64,000 bases of DNA from Mesorhizobium sp. NBSH29 (GCF_015500055.1 NZ_CP045492.1:124001-188000); one strand, 5' to 3'; counted from the stretch's first letter, positions 35,256 to 44,073 are shown. Notes: generated from the sequence alone by a model not told the origin. Translations and numbers: made by a program.

Positions 35256-37633
35256 GTGACAGGTCCAATCGTTTGCTGTGCACCGCCCTTTGGGTCGTAT
35301 TCGAACGAAGTCTGGCAGGTTTCATTGCCAGGCATGGTGACCTGAATATCGTTTCGGCCAGCCACAAGACCGGTGAGATAAATCAGACCGTCATAGCCCA
35401 CCACAGTATTGTCTATGGTGCCTGACCGCGCGGCGACACTGCCGATAGGAACGACAGACCCATCGGCCAGTTGAACTGTTACTGAAGCTGCTTGAACCTT
35501 GCGTACCCCAAGGTCCACCACGACTCCGGAACGGTAATTCGGCACAACGGTTGCGTTGGTCGTTTCCGTTTGGAGCTCCAACGGCAGATTGGCGGCATCG
35601 ATGCCGATGCGGTTCTGTCGGAAGGATTCCAGATTGGTGATCAGGGCACGACCGTTACGCCCACTGGTGGCAATTCGGCGCCCGTTGCGCGTGACATCGA
35701 CGCCGGGAACCCCCACATTGACGACCGCAAACGAGTCATTTGCACGGTTTGCGACGAACACGCCTCCCCCGGCCGCTATGATGGACCCCTCGGCGCTGCC
35801 AGTCACACGAGCCTTGCTTGAATCGGATTGGTCGACCCCAGCCGCCAGGAAAACCGGTGCGGTTCGATAGGTGCCCGAAGCGCTGCGGGTTCCGCCGCCA
35901 TCGCTATGCTGACGCGCCGCGATGGTCCAGCCGACGGCACCTTCTTCTGACCCGCTCGATTTGCTCGCTCGCGCCGACAGCCCAACACCATTCTTATCCG
36001 CAACGACGTTTGCGCTTGCTGACTTGTTATCTCCGAACCTCATCGTAAGACCGGCAAAAACACCATAATTGTCGCTGCTGTCGAACTTGCCGTACGCGTT
36101 GGCATAAAACGATATGTTGTCGGTGATTGGGTTTGTCCACGAGCCGTTGATATAGTGCCCATCGTCACCCTCTCCTGCGCCACGTATTTGGGTCCAGCCG
36201 AAGCTCAGTCGAGACTTGTCGAACAGACCAGGGAACGACACCCCAGCACGATCAATCGTGCGTGCGCGTGCCGAAACAGGAATCTTTTCATCATCTTGGC
36301 GTGCCAGCAGCGTTGAGACGTCCAGATAGTCCCCAAAACCGCGCTCTGTGCCTGCGTAGTAGCTGAGCTCACGTCCGCCGCCCTGATATCGCGCATAGAC
36401 CCGACCACCGGTGAGCCCTTCGAAATGGCTCCCGGCCACACCGAGATGGATGCCGCCCAGGCCGCCTGCTGCAACGAAGCCGATACCCCCATTGACCAGG
36501 CCGTCGAAGGTCTTCACATGCGCTTCGCCAGTGAACTGATTAGTGAACCCGTAACGCAGTGTCGCTGATGCGACCGGTGTTTGCTCGTAATCAAAAGACT
36601 CCCTGCCGTAGGAGAGCCGCGGAAAACCAGCCTCCAGCGAGAAGTCAGCCAGACCCGGCGTGAGAAGACCTGGCATGAGGTAGTAACGAACATCCCTTGT
36701 GACTTCGCGTCCCAACTCGTCGCGCATAACCAGGCGTGCAGTTCCCCCACCTCCCAAATTTCCGGGCGAGTACGCAAAAGGCCCAGCAGGCACTTCACCG
36801 GAATAAACCCTGACGTTGTTGAGATAGACGTCGAGCTCGGTAGGCACGGCCGAACTGCCCGAGAAGTCGGGCGTGGCTGCGGTGATCAAATCGGGCCGGA
36901 TATCAAAGTTACGGCTAATCTGGATGCCACCCAAACGGTACGAGGTTCCCCACTGTGGTGCGCTGGATAAACTGTCACCCAGGCGGTAAGCCATAGCCCG
37001 TTGCGGATGCATGTACTCCCAGGCAGAGTCCAGACGCACGACACTGTCGGCATCTTGGGCATGATATTCAGTCTCGCTCAAACGGGCCAGCAAACTGCTC
37101 GAAACCACTCCAAATCTTGACGACAGTCGCGTATCGAAAGAGCCGGACAGAAACTGGGTATTGATGTCTTTGTCCCAATCAAACTCGGCGCCGCCGTAGA
37201 ATGCGTAATTGATGATGGCGGTGGGACTGGTCTGCAACGCGCTCCAGTCCACGGGTGCAGCTTGATTCTGCTTGTTCAGTTGAAGGGGCATTCGAGCCGC
37301 ATCAATCGCTTCGAAATCGATCCGCTGAGCGGGCTCATCAACGCTAAAGGTTATCCCAGGCAAATCCTGCAGGCACACCTGTCCCGATCTGGAGATGGCG
37401 GCACGCTTAACTTTCAGCCCAATCTGTTCGAGGCTTTCTGCCGTCGCGCAAATCGCACCGTCCGCCATTTGCCGGACAACAATCAGATCTTTGACACTGC
37501 GATTGTTAACGCTCACGGAGAGGACAAGTTCTACACCGGCCTCTGCATCCTCGTCTGAAATCGATGACGCGAATGCAGGCCCGGTGCTGGCCAGAACAAG
37601 GACAGCAACACCAAGGTACGCCCGCATGGTCAT
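35246..37633 (-). CDS. Outer membrane usher of an archaic (Csu-type) chaperone-usher pilus
   Basis: About 795 residues. After a signal peptide (MRAYLGVAVLVLASTGPAFA) the mature protein has the usher N-terminal domain, then the PapC-type barrel with plug region (NNVRVYSGEVPAGPFAYSPG, GGGTARLVMRDELGREVTRD), and the C-terminal domains (AARSGTIDNTVVGYDGLIYL, NETCQTSFEYD). It forms the pore and assembly platform for pilus subunits. The start codon overlaps the upstream chaperone stop as ATGA, indicating coupling. Closest family type is CsuD. Confidence 0.9.
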   Translation of the reverse strand: MTMRAYLGVAVLVLASTGPAFASSISDEDAEAGVELVLSVSVNNRSVKDLIVVRQMADGAICATAESLEQIGLKVKRAAISRSGQVCLQDLPGITFSVDEPAQRIDFEAIDAARMPLQLNKQNQAAPVDWSALQTSPTAIINYAFYGGAEFDWDKDINTQFLSGSFDTRLSSRFGVVSSSLLARLSETEYHAQDADSVVRLDSAWEYMHPQRAMAYRLGDSLSSAPQWGTSYRLGGIQISRNFDIRPDLITAATPDFSGSSAVPTELDVYLNNVRVYSGEVPAGPFAYSPGNLGGGGTARLVMRDELGREVTRDVRYYLMPGLLTPGLADFSLEAGFPRLSYGRESFDYEQTPVASATLRYGFTNQFTGEAHVKTFDGLVNGGIGFVAAGGLGGIHLGVAGSHFEGLTGGRVYARYQGGGRELSYYAGTERGFGDYLDVSTLLARQDDEKIPVSARARTIDRAGVSFPGLFDKSRLSFGWTQIRGAGEGDDGHYINGSWTNPITDNISFYANAYGKFDSSDNYGVFAGLTMRFGDNKSASANVVADKNGVGLSARASKSSGSEEGAVGWTIAARQHSDGGGTRSASGTYRTAPVFLAAGVDQSDSSKARVTGSAEGSIIAAGGGVFVANRANDSFAVVNVGVPGVDVTRNGRRIATSGRNGRALITNLESFRQNRIGIDAANLPLELQTETTNATVVPNYRSGVVVDLGVRKVQAASVTVQLADGSVVPIGSVAARSGTIDNTVVGYDGLIYLTGLVAGRNDIQVTMPGNETCQTSFEYDPKGGAQQTIGPVTCL

Positions 37634-38337
37634 CCACCGACCGTGACATCAGTTTTGACCCCATAGTCGCTTCCGGATGCCGTAACGGTGACGGTGGAGC
37701 CTGGCTTCAGCTTGGAAAAACTGCTGCCGGCCATCGGCCAGGTGCGCGTGGTGCCTGGGAGTAGATAGCCAGCCATTCCACGCTTGACGAGCTTATTATT
37801 GATCTTGATATCGGCGATCTTCGAATGACGGTTGCCGCTATTGGTTGCCGAAAGCTGATAGCCATTCTTTGTTTTCTTTATATCCCACGTCAGTTTTGCC
37901 AAAGTATCGGGATTATTGAAAAACACAGGGATGGACTGCTGCACCAGCATGGAAATGGAAGTCGAGGGGCGCCCGACATTGACGCTGGGCAACTCATCGA
38001 TCAACAGGCGATAGGTCTCCTCACCGCTTGTGGGCTTCCCCTTATGCAAGATCCGAAAGGTATAGGTCACTCCTGGCTCTATAGACGCAAGCGGCGGGCT
38101 GACCACGACGTTTTGCGTCGGCTGGAGAACGTTTTTGCCGTCTACCTGCGTCCATTTCATCATCCGTGCCTGGAGGCTGGCCTTGGACCGCCCCAAATTC
38201 TCCACCCGGACAGTCGCCGAGCGACGGTTCGCTGCCAGATCCAGTGAAACTGGAGATACGCCAAGTGAAGCTGCATAAGCAGCCGGCATGAACTGGAAAG
38301 ACAACAAAATGGAGAATATCATAAAAGAGCGGATCAT
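37630..38337 (-). CDS. Periplasmic pilus chaperone, copy 2 (CsuC type)
   Basis: About 235 residues. Signal peptide (MIRSFMIFSILLSFQFMPAAYA), then a PapD-like N-terminal domain: ASLGVSPVSLDLAANRRSAT, SIEPGVTYTFRILHKGKPTS, EETYRLLIDELPSV; the family subunit-binding region follows (SISMLVQQSIPVFF). GGAAGAATT before the ATG at 38337 gives a good ribosome binding site. It is coupled to the usher gene by an ATGA overlap. A close paralogue lies upstream at 40401-41105; both share long identical stretches (FRILHKG, GEETYRLLIDELP). Confidence 0.9.
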   Translation of the reverse strand: MIRSFMIFSILLSFQFMPAAYAASLGVSPVSLDLAANRRSATVRVENLGRSKASLQARMMKWTQVDGKNVLQPTQNVVVSPPLASIEPGVTYTFRILHKGKPTSGEETYRLLIDELPSVNVGRPSTSISMLVQQSIPVFFNNPDTLAKLTWDIKKTKNGYQLSATNSGNRHSKIADIKINNKLVKRGMAGYLLPGTTRTWPMAGSSFSKLKPGSTVTVTASGSDYGVKTDVTVGG

Positions 38338-38530
38338 AATTCTTCCAAATTCTGAACAAAACAAAGTCGATATAGAAACTAAAGTCGTCATAAATATTTT
38401 GTAATATAAATTTTCGTTCTTACGTGAATTCTAAATATTATAAGATTATTTTCATATGAGCGAAATAATAGTCACTATAGCGGGGCCTCTATTGGCCCCG
38501 CTGGTATATATTGAAATTATATTCTAATAA

Positions 38531-39040
38531 TCAATAGAAAATCGAAATCTTCACAGTATCCGCGTAATCACCAGGCGCATATGGATTTTCCCTCTGGGCG
38601 AGTTTCGCTATCGGAAGAAGCTCAACTGCCTGTCCATCACCGACGCCATCATACGTATTCACTCCCTCCTCATTACCCCAGTCCACCAAATCTGGACCGG
38701 AGATGAGGTAAGGTATTATAAAACCCTCTGGCGAAACCAAGCTCCGGGTGACAAGTTCTTCCGAGCCCAGACCTCCATCGAGTCCAATATGATAGGCTAG
38801 ACCTGCCGAACAGATAAACGAAATGCCCGAACCCGGTGCCGGCGATGCTTCAGTGGTTTCACTGATCAATTCAGGTATCAATCCGAAATCGATCATGACC
38901 TCGTCGCCGCCCGTGCGGAACTGACAACCTGAACCAACGGTCGCCCTCACCTGAAGATTTCCGGTCGGCTGAGCAAAAGCAGATGCCGCAGGCAAAGAAA
39001 GTGACATCGAAAGAGCAGCTAATAGAGCAAGTTTTTTCAT
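38531..39040 (-). CDS. Spore coat U domain pilin, tandem copy A
   Basis: A 169-residue exported pilus subunit. Signal peptide residues 1-23 (cleavage after AFA), Cys39 and Cys77 for the family disulfide, and the C-terminal donor-strand-like DYADTVKISIFY. Residues 24-91 and the stretch WGNEEGVNTYDGVGDGQ match copies B and C almost fully; residues 92-120 and 146-152 differ strongly. It is the copy nearest the second chaperone gene. Signal peptide and upstream region are the same as in copy B. Confidence 0.87.
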   Translation of the reverse strand: MKKLALLAALSMSLSLPAASAFAQPTGNLQVRATVGSGCQFRTGGDEVMIDFGLIPELISETTEASPAPGSGISFICSAGLAYHIGLDGGLGSEELVTRSLVSPEGFIIPYLISGPDLVDWGNEEGVNTYDGVGDGQAVELLPIAKLAQRENPYAPGDYADTVKISIFY

Positions 39041-39082
39041 TTATATCTCCAGTAATATTTTATTGAATTTATATTCAAATAA

Positions 39083-39592
39083 TCAATAGAAAATCGAAAT
39101 CTTCACAGTATCCGCGTAATCTCCAGGCGCATATGGGACGGGAGAGACCTTTAAAGACGCAATCGGAAGAAGCTCAACTGGCTGTCCATCACCGACGCCA
39201 TCATACGTATTCACTCCCTCCTCATTGCCCCATCCAATCAAACCTGGAGCTTTGAGCACGTACCGAATCTCATCGCCCGCTGGCGAAACCAATCTCCGGG
39301 TCAGTGGAGATACCGGATTCAGACCTCCATCGAGTCCAATATGATAGGCTAGACCTGCCGAACAAATAAACGAAATGCCCGAACCCGGTGCCGGCGATGC
39401 TTCAGTGGTTTCACTGATCACTTCAGGTATCAATCCGAAATCGATCATGACCTCGTCGCCGCCCGTGCGGAACTGACAACCTGAACCAACGGTCGCCCTC
39501 ACCTGAAGATTTCCGGTCGGCTGAGCAAAAGCAGATGCCGCAGGCAAAGAAAGTGACATCGAAAGAGCAGCTAATAGAGCAAGTTTTTTCAT
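39083..39592 (-). CDS. Spore coat U domain pilin, tandem copy B
   Basis: A 169-residue pilus subunit with the same signal peptide as copy A. The start lies 552 bases from the copy A start. Constant parts agree with A except Val at residue 58. The variable segment reads NPVSPLTRRLVSPAGDEIRY then VLKAPGLIG, and the second variable patch is SLKVSPVP. It is transcribed between copies C and A with 42-43 bases of AT-rich spacer on each side. Confidence 0.87.
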   Translation of the reverse strand: MKKLALLAALSMSLSLPAASAFAQPTGNLQVRATVGSGCQFRTGGDEVMIDFGLIPEVISETTEASPAPGSGISFICSAGLAYHIGLDGGLNPVSPLTRRLVSPAGDEIRYVLKAPGLIGWGNEEGVNTYDGVGDGQPVELLPIASLKVSPVPYAPGDYADTVKISIFY

Positions 39593-39635
39593 TTATATCT
39601 CCAGTAATATTTTTATTGAGTTTATATTCTAATAA

Positions 39636-40145
39636 TCAATAGAAAATCGAAATCTTCACAGTATCCGAGTAATCTCCGGACGGATATGGGACGGGAGAGA
39701 CCATTAAAGACGCAATCGGAAGAAGTTCAACTGCCTGTCCATCACCGACGCCATCATACGTATTCACTCCCTCCTCATTGCCCCATGCAGGCAAACCTGG
39801 AGCGTTGATCGCGTACACAATCTTATCGCCCGCTGGCGAAACCAAGTTCCGTAACAGTGGAGATTCCGGATTCAGACCTCCATCAAGTCCAATATGATAG
39901 GCTAGACCTGCCGAACAGATAAACGAAATGCCCGAACCCGGTGCCGGCGATGCTTCAGTGGTTTCACTGATCACTTCAGGTATCAATCCGAAATCGATCA
40001 TGACCTCGTCGCCGCCCGTGCGGAACTGACAACCTGAACCAACGGTCGCCCTCACCTGGAGATTTCCGGTCGGCTGAGCCATGGCCGGCGCAACACCCAA
40101 CAGCAGCGACGCTGAAAACAATCCGCAGATAAAGCTCTTTTTCAT
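39636..40145 (-). CDS. Spore coat U domain pilin, tandem copy C
   Basis: A 169-residue pilus subunit whose mature part begins with the same QPTGNLQVRATVGSGCQF as A and B, but with a different signal peptide (MKKSFICGLFSASLLLGVAP). Variable segment NPESPLLRNLVSPAGDKIVY then AINAPGLPA; second variable patch SLMVSPVPYPS. It is the first of the three tandem copies in transcription order. The swapped signal peptide shows that recombination joined a constant mature body to another leader. Confidence 0.87.
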   Translation of the reverse strand: MKKSFICGLFSASLLLGVAPAMAQPTGNLQVRATVGSGCQFRTGGDEVMIDFGLIPEVISETTEASPAPGSGISFICSAGLAYHIGLDGGLNPESPLLRNLVSPAGDKIVYAINAPGLPAWGNEEGVNTYDGVGDGQAVELLPIASLMVSPVPYPSGDYSDTVKISIFY

Positions 40146-40189
40146 CTTAAATCCTTTGTTTTCTCAATCAGAAGTTCATTTTCTACGCA

Positions 40190-40345
40190 AAAATATACAA
40201 GCCGCTTCAATACCAACAAAGAAAGCGCCACCGCCTGGATTGAACACACACCCGACCCGACGTTAGCCTTTACCCCAAGATATACAAACGCCTGAGCAAA
40301 AGCAGATACTAAAGAAAGAAAAGAATGCAATAATAGAATTACTTA
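40190..40345 (-). pseudogene. Decayed 5' remnant of a pilin gene
   Basis: On the minus strand this region reads SAFAQ.FVYLGVKANVGSGV, which parallels SAFAQPTGNLQVRATVGSGC of copies A and B. On the plus strand ctgagcaaaagcagat is identical to the copies and the flanks align with scattered changes. Only the signal peptide and about the first 25 mature residues remain, and the rest of the gene is missing. It abuts the 5' region of copy C. A 62-residue open frame (40142-40330) spans it but is unlikely to be functional. Confidence 0.6.
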
Positions 40346-40400
40346 GGCTCTTTTTAGTTGGCTCCAACCCGTTCATTTATATCATCAATTTATTGTGTGT

Positions 40401-41105
40401 TTACTTGTTTGAAACTATTACCGATGTACTAATTCCGTAATCACTACTTTTAGCGGTAATGCTTACTGATTCGCCCATCCGAAGTTCCGCAAATTCGTTC
40501 TCAACAAACCATGTTCTCCGGTTTCCAGGAAGCACATATCCTGCCAATCCGCGTTTTACGAGGTAACTGTCCAACTTCAAGTTTGAGATCTTTGCATGTC
40601 GGTTCCCAGTATTCATCGCAGAAACTTCGTAACCTTCGTCGACCTTCACAATATTCCAGATGAGCTCTGCAGCAGCATCTGGACTGCTGAAAAATATAGG
40701 GATCGATTGCTGGACGAGCATGGACACCGACGTAGCGGGGCGCTTCACATTCACATTCGGTAGTTCGTCAATTAACAACCGATACGTCTCCTCCCCACTG
40801 GAAGGCCGCCCCTTGTGTAAAATGCGAAATGTGTACGCAACACCGGGGTCGATCGAAGCTACAGGTGGACTGACGACGACACTCTGAGTGGATGTTAAGA
40901 CATCTTTTCCATCAACTTGGGCCCAATTCATGACGCGCGCCTGAAAGCTGACTTTGGCGCCTCCGCGATTTTCCACTTGTACCGTTGCGGTGCGGAGATT
41001 TGCAGAGAGATCCAAAGACACCGGCGACACACTAAGCGACGCAGCATGAGCGAAAGGAATAGAGATCGACAAAAGGGTGAATGCAAGAATGGAAAGCAGA
41101 GTCAT
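40401..41105 (-). CDS. Periplasmic pilus chaperone, copy 1
   Basis: About 234 residues. Signal peptide (MTLLSILAFTLLSISIPFAHA) then ASLSVSPVSLDLSANLRTAT, SIDPGVAYTFRILHKGRPSS, EETYRLLIDELPNV and MLVQQSIPIFF, the PapD-like family pattern. It is a paralogue of the chaperone at 37630-38337 and sits between the divergent and the tandem pilin genes. Two chaperones in one locus may serve different subunit groups; this is inference. Confidence 0.88.
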   Translation of the reverse strand: MTLLSILAFTLLSISIPFAHAASLSVSPVSLDLSANLRTATVQVENRGGAKVSFQARVMNWAQVDGKDVLTSTQSVVVSPPVASIDPGVAYTFRILHKGRPSSGEETYRLLIDELPNVNVKRPATSVSMLVQQSIPIFFSSPDAAAELIWNIVKVDEGYEVSAMNTGNRHAKISNLKLDSYLVKRGLAGYVLPGNRRTWFVENEFAELRMGESVSITAKSSDYGISTSVIVSNK

Positions 41106-41158
41106 TATCTAATAGCCTAGATCTCAAATACAGTTGTGCAGTCTAAATTCTAAGCAAA

Positions 41159-41671
41159 CTAAAAATAGAGGGACATAACCACTGTATCAGAATAGTCCCC
41201 AGGCTCTACAACCTGCTTTCTGTCAATAAATCCTCTTGGCAGAAGCTCTATCGGTTGACCGGTTCCGACCCCGTCTACGGTATCATTACCTTGATCGTCG
41301 CCCCAATCAAAAAAGGTGCCCGGTCGATAGATCCGGTAGAGGATTTGTCTGGACGGACTAGGATCTCCCGGCGTTTGCATGGTCCGAAAGGGAAGCTGCG
41401 GAAACGAACCAAGGTCCAAACCGACCTGATATGGCGTCCCCTCGGTGCACGTAAACCTGATTCCCGACCCGGCAGGCACCGTCGCCTCGCCCACCTGGCC
41501 GTTGTAGATACCGAAATCAATCAAGACATCATCACCGCCAGCCTCATACGCACAGGCGCTCAACACCGTTGATTTGACCCTGACGACCCCGGACGCAGTT
41601 TCCGCCAAAGCTGCCGAACTGGGCGCCGCAACAAAAAATGCGACCGAAATTGTAAGAGCAATGTTTTTCAT
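41159..41671 (-). CDS. Spore coat U domain pilin, divergent copy 2
   Basis: About 170 residues. Signal peptide (MKNIALTISVAFFVAAPSSA), Cys in VLSACAYEAGGDDVLIDFG and in RFTCTEGTPYQ, and a C-terminal DYSDTVVMSLYF. DWGDDQGNDTVDGVGTG matches the WGNEEGVNTYDGVGDG region of the tandem copies, so it belongs to the same family but is far more diverged. The ATG at 41671 gives the same length as the neighbouring pilin; a TTG at 41683 is open. Confidence 0.83.
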   Translation of the reverse strand: MKNIALTISVAFFVAAPSSAALAETASGVVRVKSTVLSACAYEAGGDDVLIDFGIYNGQVGEATVPAGSGIRFTCTEGTPYQVGLDLGSFPQLPFRTMQTPGDPSPSRQILYRIYRPGTFFDWGDDQGNDTVDGVGTGQPIELLPRGFIDRKQVVEPGDYSDTVVMSLYF

Positions 41672-41728
41672 GATGAAGCTCAACTTTGAAAAATAATCAA
41701 GATATATACAGCATATTATATATATACT

Positions 41729-42241
41729 TTAAAAGTATATTGAAATCGTAACAGTGTCTGAATAGTTTCCTGAAGCTATTGGACCATCTTGCCACTGATA
41801 TGGCGCTATAAAACCATTCACTGCATATTCAACGGCCTCACCTGTCCCAACACCGTCGACAGTATTGGACCCGCGGTCATTTCCCCAATATGATGTGCCA
41901 TCCGGTTGATACAAATAATAAAAGATTTTTGATGTCGAAGATGCTGAGGTCATCCGCCGTTGTATAAGGTACGGATCCAAACCACCATCGAGCCCGACAC
42001 TGTATTCTTGCCCGCTGGTGCATATCAGCCTGATTCCAGACCCTGGCGCCGTGACGGCTCGATGGGCCTCCTCAAAATGCGTTAGCAAACCGAAATCAAG
42101 GAGAGCATCTCCGCCTCCAGATTCGAAATCACAACCGGATACCACAGTCGCCTTTATTTCAAGGTTCCCGTTTACTATTTGCGAGTGCGATTGGGTTGCG
42201 AAAAGTAACAACGGAGTCAAGCACAGCGAAATTTTCAACAT
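41729..42241 (-). CDS. Spore coat U domain pilin, divergent copy 1 (first gene of the locus)
   Basis: About 170 residues; first in transcription order. Signal peptide (MLKISLCLTPLLLFATQSHS), then GNLEIKATVVSGCDFESGGG and YWGNDRGSNTVDGVGTG, ending DTVTISIYF. In Csu systems the first gene encodes the major subunit, so this could be it; that is inference. GAGAGCTTTA precedes the ATG at 42241. The frame is open to 42313, but that part is AT-rich leader sequence. Confidence 0.83.
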   Translation of the reverse strand: MLKISLCLTPLLLFATQSHSQIVNGNLEIKATVVSGCDFESGGGDALLDFGLLTHFEEAHRAVTAPGSGIRLICTSGQEYSVGLDGGLDPYLIQRRMTSASSTSKIFYYLYQPDGTSYWGNDRGSNTVDGVGTGEAVEYAVNGFIAPYQWQDGPIASGNYSDTVTISIYF

Positions 42242-42313
42242 TAAAGCTCTCGATTTACGCAAAAAAATAAGTTCTATATATAAATAGATCAACTTAATAT
42301 TGCTATGTTGCAA

Positions 42314-42632
42314 GTTTTACTTCGGCACTGTAGCCCGCCATTAGGATTGCAATCAGCCAGATTTATTCATCTTCTTTTCCCGAAACGATATGCTTTTGCA
42401 AGCCAATTTACCTCCAGTTTGGTCCTTTTATAATCCCACATTGGGAGCAGCTTTCTCGAGAACAGTCGTCCACTCGAGCGTGAGCGCACACTTAGCGGTG
42501 CTCGGCCTTTTTTGCCCGCGGTGATTGTGTCGGGCGGCATTCCCGCCTAAGCATTTGGGATATCGTCGCTGATTGCGCGCGGCGCGGCATGATTTCGGCA
42601 ATCAATTAAAGCAATTTAATAGGGAGAGCAGA
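42314..42632. other. Intergenic region between the pilus locus and the SPFH gene
   Basis: About 320 bases without a gene. It is AT-rich on the left, where the pilus locus promoter should lie on the minus strand. It contains an exact TATAAT at 42429-42434 and a hairpin with a T6 run at 42475-42513, reported separately as a candidate small RNA. A short GCCCG/CGGGC hairpin follows at 42514-42536. I see no coding sequence here. Confidence 0.5.
42441..42513 (+). ncRNA. Candidate short transcript with terminator-like end
   Basis: A perfect TATAAT at 42429-42434 is followed after about 40 bases by cgagc/gctcg arms (42475-42479 and 42500-42504, extended by GU pairs) and tttttt at 42508-42513. No plus-strand gene precedes it. 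The -35 region is poor and the hairpin loop is large, so this may only be part of the leader of the SPFH gene. Confidence 0.25.
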
Positions 42633-43586
42633 ATGTTTTTCGGCTTCGACATTGTCATCGCGGTGCTGGTGATACTGGTTCTGGCGCTGCTGTTTGCAGG
42701 CATCAAGACCGTCCCGCAGGGGTTTAATTACACCGTCGAGCGCTTCGGTCGCTACACCACCACGCTGACGCCCGGCCTCAACTTTATCATCCCCTTCTTC
42801 GACCAGATCGGTGCGAAGATGAACATGATGGAACAGGTGCTGGATGTTCCGACTCAGGAAGTCATCACCAAGGACAACGCCATTGTGGCCGTCGACGGGG
42901 TGGCCTTTTATCAGGTGCTCAACGCCCCACAGGCGGCCTATCAGGTTGCCGGGCTGCAAAATGCCATCCTGAACCTGACGATGACCAACATCCGAACCGT
43001 CATGGGGTCGATGGACCTCGACGAGCTTCTGTCCAACCGCGACACCATCAATGAGCGGCTGTTGCGCGTTGTCGATGAAGCCGCGCACCCTTGGGGCATC
43101 AAGGTTACCCGCGTCGAGATCAAGGATATCAACCCGCCGGCCAACCTGGTCGAATCCATGGGACGCCAGATGATGGCCGAGCGCAACAAACGCGCCCAGA
43201 TCCTTGAAGCCGAAGGCATGAAGCAGGCGCAGGTTCTGGAGGCCGAAGGCCGCCGCGAGGCCGCATTCCGCGATGCCGAGGCGCGCGAACGCTCCGCCGA
43301 GGCGGAAGCAAAGGCTACCCAGGTCGTCTCCGAGGCCATTTCCAAAGGCGATGTCCAGGCTCTGAACTATTTCGTCGCGCTGAAATACACCGAGGCGCTG
43401 GCCAAGATCGGCTCTGCCACCAATTCCAAGATCATCATGATGCCGATGGAAGCATCATCGCTGATCGGAACTCTGGGCGGCATTGGCGAGATTGCCAAGG
43501 AAGTGTTCCGTTCCGAGGGCACCGCCGGAGCCCAACGTAACACCGTCTCGACGGCCCGCACCCCGCGCACCGGCCCTTCAAGCTGA
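42633..43586 (+). CDS. SPFH/band 7 membrane protein (stomatin-like, QmcA/paraslipin type)
   Basis: About 317 residues. One N-terminal membrane helix ([18 protein letters not shown]), then the SPFH domain ([20 protein letters not shown] to [20 protein letters not shown]) and a coiled-coil Ala/Glu-rich segment ([20 protein letters not shown]). Such proteins form oligomeric membrane rings and often pair with an NfeD protein and a protease. AGGGAGAGCAG before the ATG at 42633 sets the start. The NfeD gene follows 10 bases downstream, supporting a joint role in membrane organisation or quality control. Confidence 0.92.
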   Translation: MFFGFDIVIAVLVILVLALLFAGIKTVPQGFNYTVERFGRYTTTLTPGLNFIIPFFDQIGAKMNMMEQVLDVPTQEVITKDNAIVAVDGVAFYQVLNAPQAAYQVAGLQNAILNLTMTNIRTVMGSMDLDELLSNRDTINERLLRVVDEAAHPWGIKVTRVEIKDINPPANLVESMGRQMMAERNKRAQILEAEGMKQAQVLEAEGRREAAFRDAEARERSAEAEAKATQVVSEAISKGDVQALNYFVALKYTEALAKIGSATNSKIIMMPMEASSLIGTLGGIGEIAKEVFRSEGTAGAQRNTVSTARTPRTGPSS

Positions 43587-43596
43587 GGCAGTGGCG

Positions 43597-44067
43597 ATGA
43601 TCGAACGCATTGTCATGGAGCTCGGCCCCTGGAACTGGATGGTTCTGGGGTTCGTGCTTCTGGCGCTGGAAATCATCGTGCCGGGCATTTTCCTGATGTG
43701 GATCGGCCTCGGGGCGCTTGCAGTCGGCGCGCTGTCACTGGCGATCTGGGACGCCGCGTTCTGGAGCTGGCAGGTGCAAACAATCGTTTTTCTGGCAGCC
43801 TCTCTAGGCATCGCCTATGCTGGAAACCGCCTGATGGGCGGCGGCCGTGAAAGCGACACCGACCAACCGCTGCTGAACCGCCGCGGTGCCCAACTCATCG
43901 GCCGCACCGCAACGCTGAGCGAACCCATCGTCAACGGCCATGGCCGCGTGAAAATCGGCGACACTCTCTGGCGCATCTCCGGCCCCGATTTGCCGACAGG
44001 CGCTACCGTGCGGGTGACCTCCGTCGACAAGACAGATCTGGATCTGACCGTCGAAGCGGTCGGCTAA
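43597..44067 (+). CDS. NfeD-family membrane protein
   Basis: About 156 residues. Two or three hydrophobic helices (MVLGFVLLALEIIVPGIFLM, IGLGALAVGALSLAIW, TIVFLAASLGIAYAG) are followed by a C-terminal OB-fold domain (LIGRTATLSEPIVNGHGRVK, TLWRISGPDLPTGATVRV). This short NfeD form lacks the ClpP-like protease domain. The pairing with an SPFH protein is common in bacteria. The ribosome binding site lies at TGAGGCAGTGGCG before the ATG. Confidence 0.9.
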   Translation: MIERIVMELGPWNWMVLGFVLLALEIIVPGIFLMWIGLGALAVGALSLAIWDAAFWSWQVQTIVFLAASLGIAYAGNRLMGGGRESDTDQPLLNRRGAQLIGRTATLSEPIVNGHGRVKIGDTLWRISGPDLPTGATVRVTSVDKTDLDLTVEAVG

Positions 44068-44073
44068 AGCGCC

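Larger units (their letters stand above)
38531..40145 (-). repeat. Tandem array of three pilin units, 552/553-bp period
   Basis: The blocks 38769-38974, 39321-39526 and about 39874-40079 correspond to each other. I count two differences between A and B and about three or four between C and either. The AT-rich spacers are repeated as well, each holding the element tttatatctccagtaatatt upstream of copies A and B. The variable segments lie inside otherwise conserved sequence. Confidence 0.85.
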
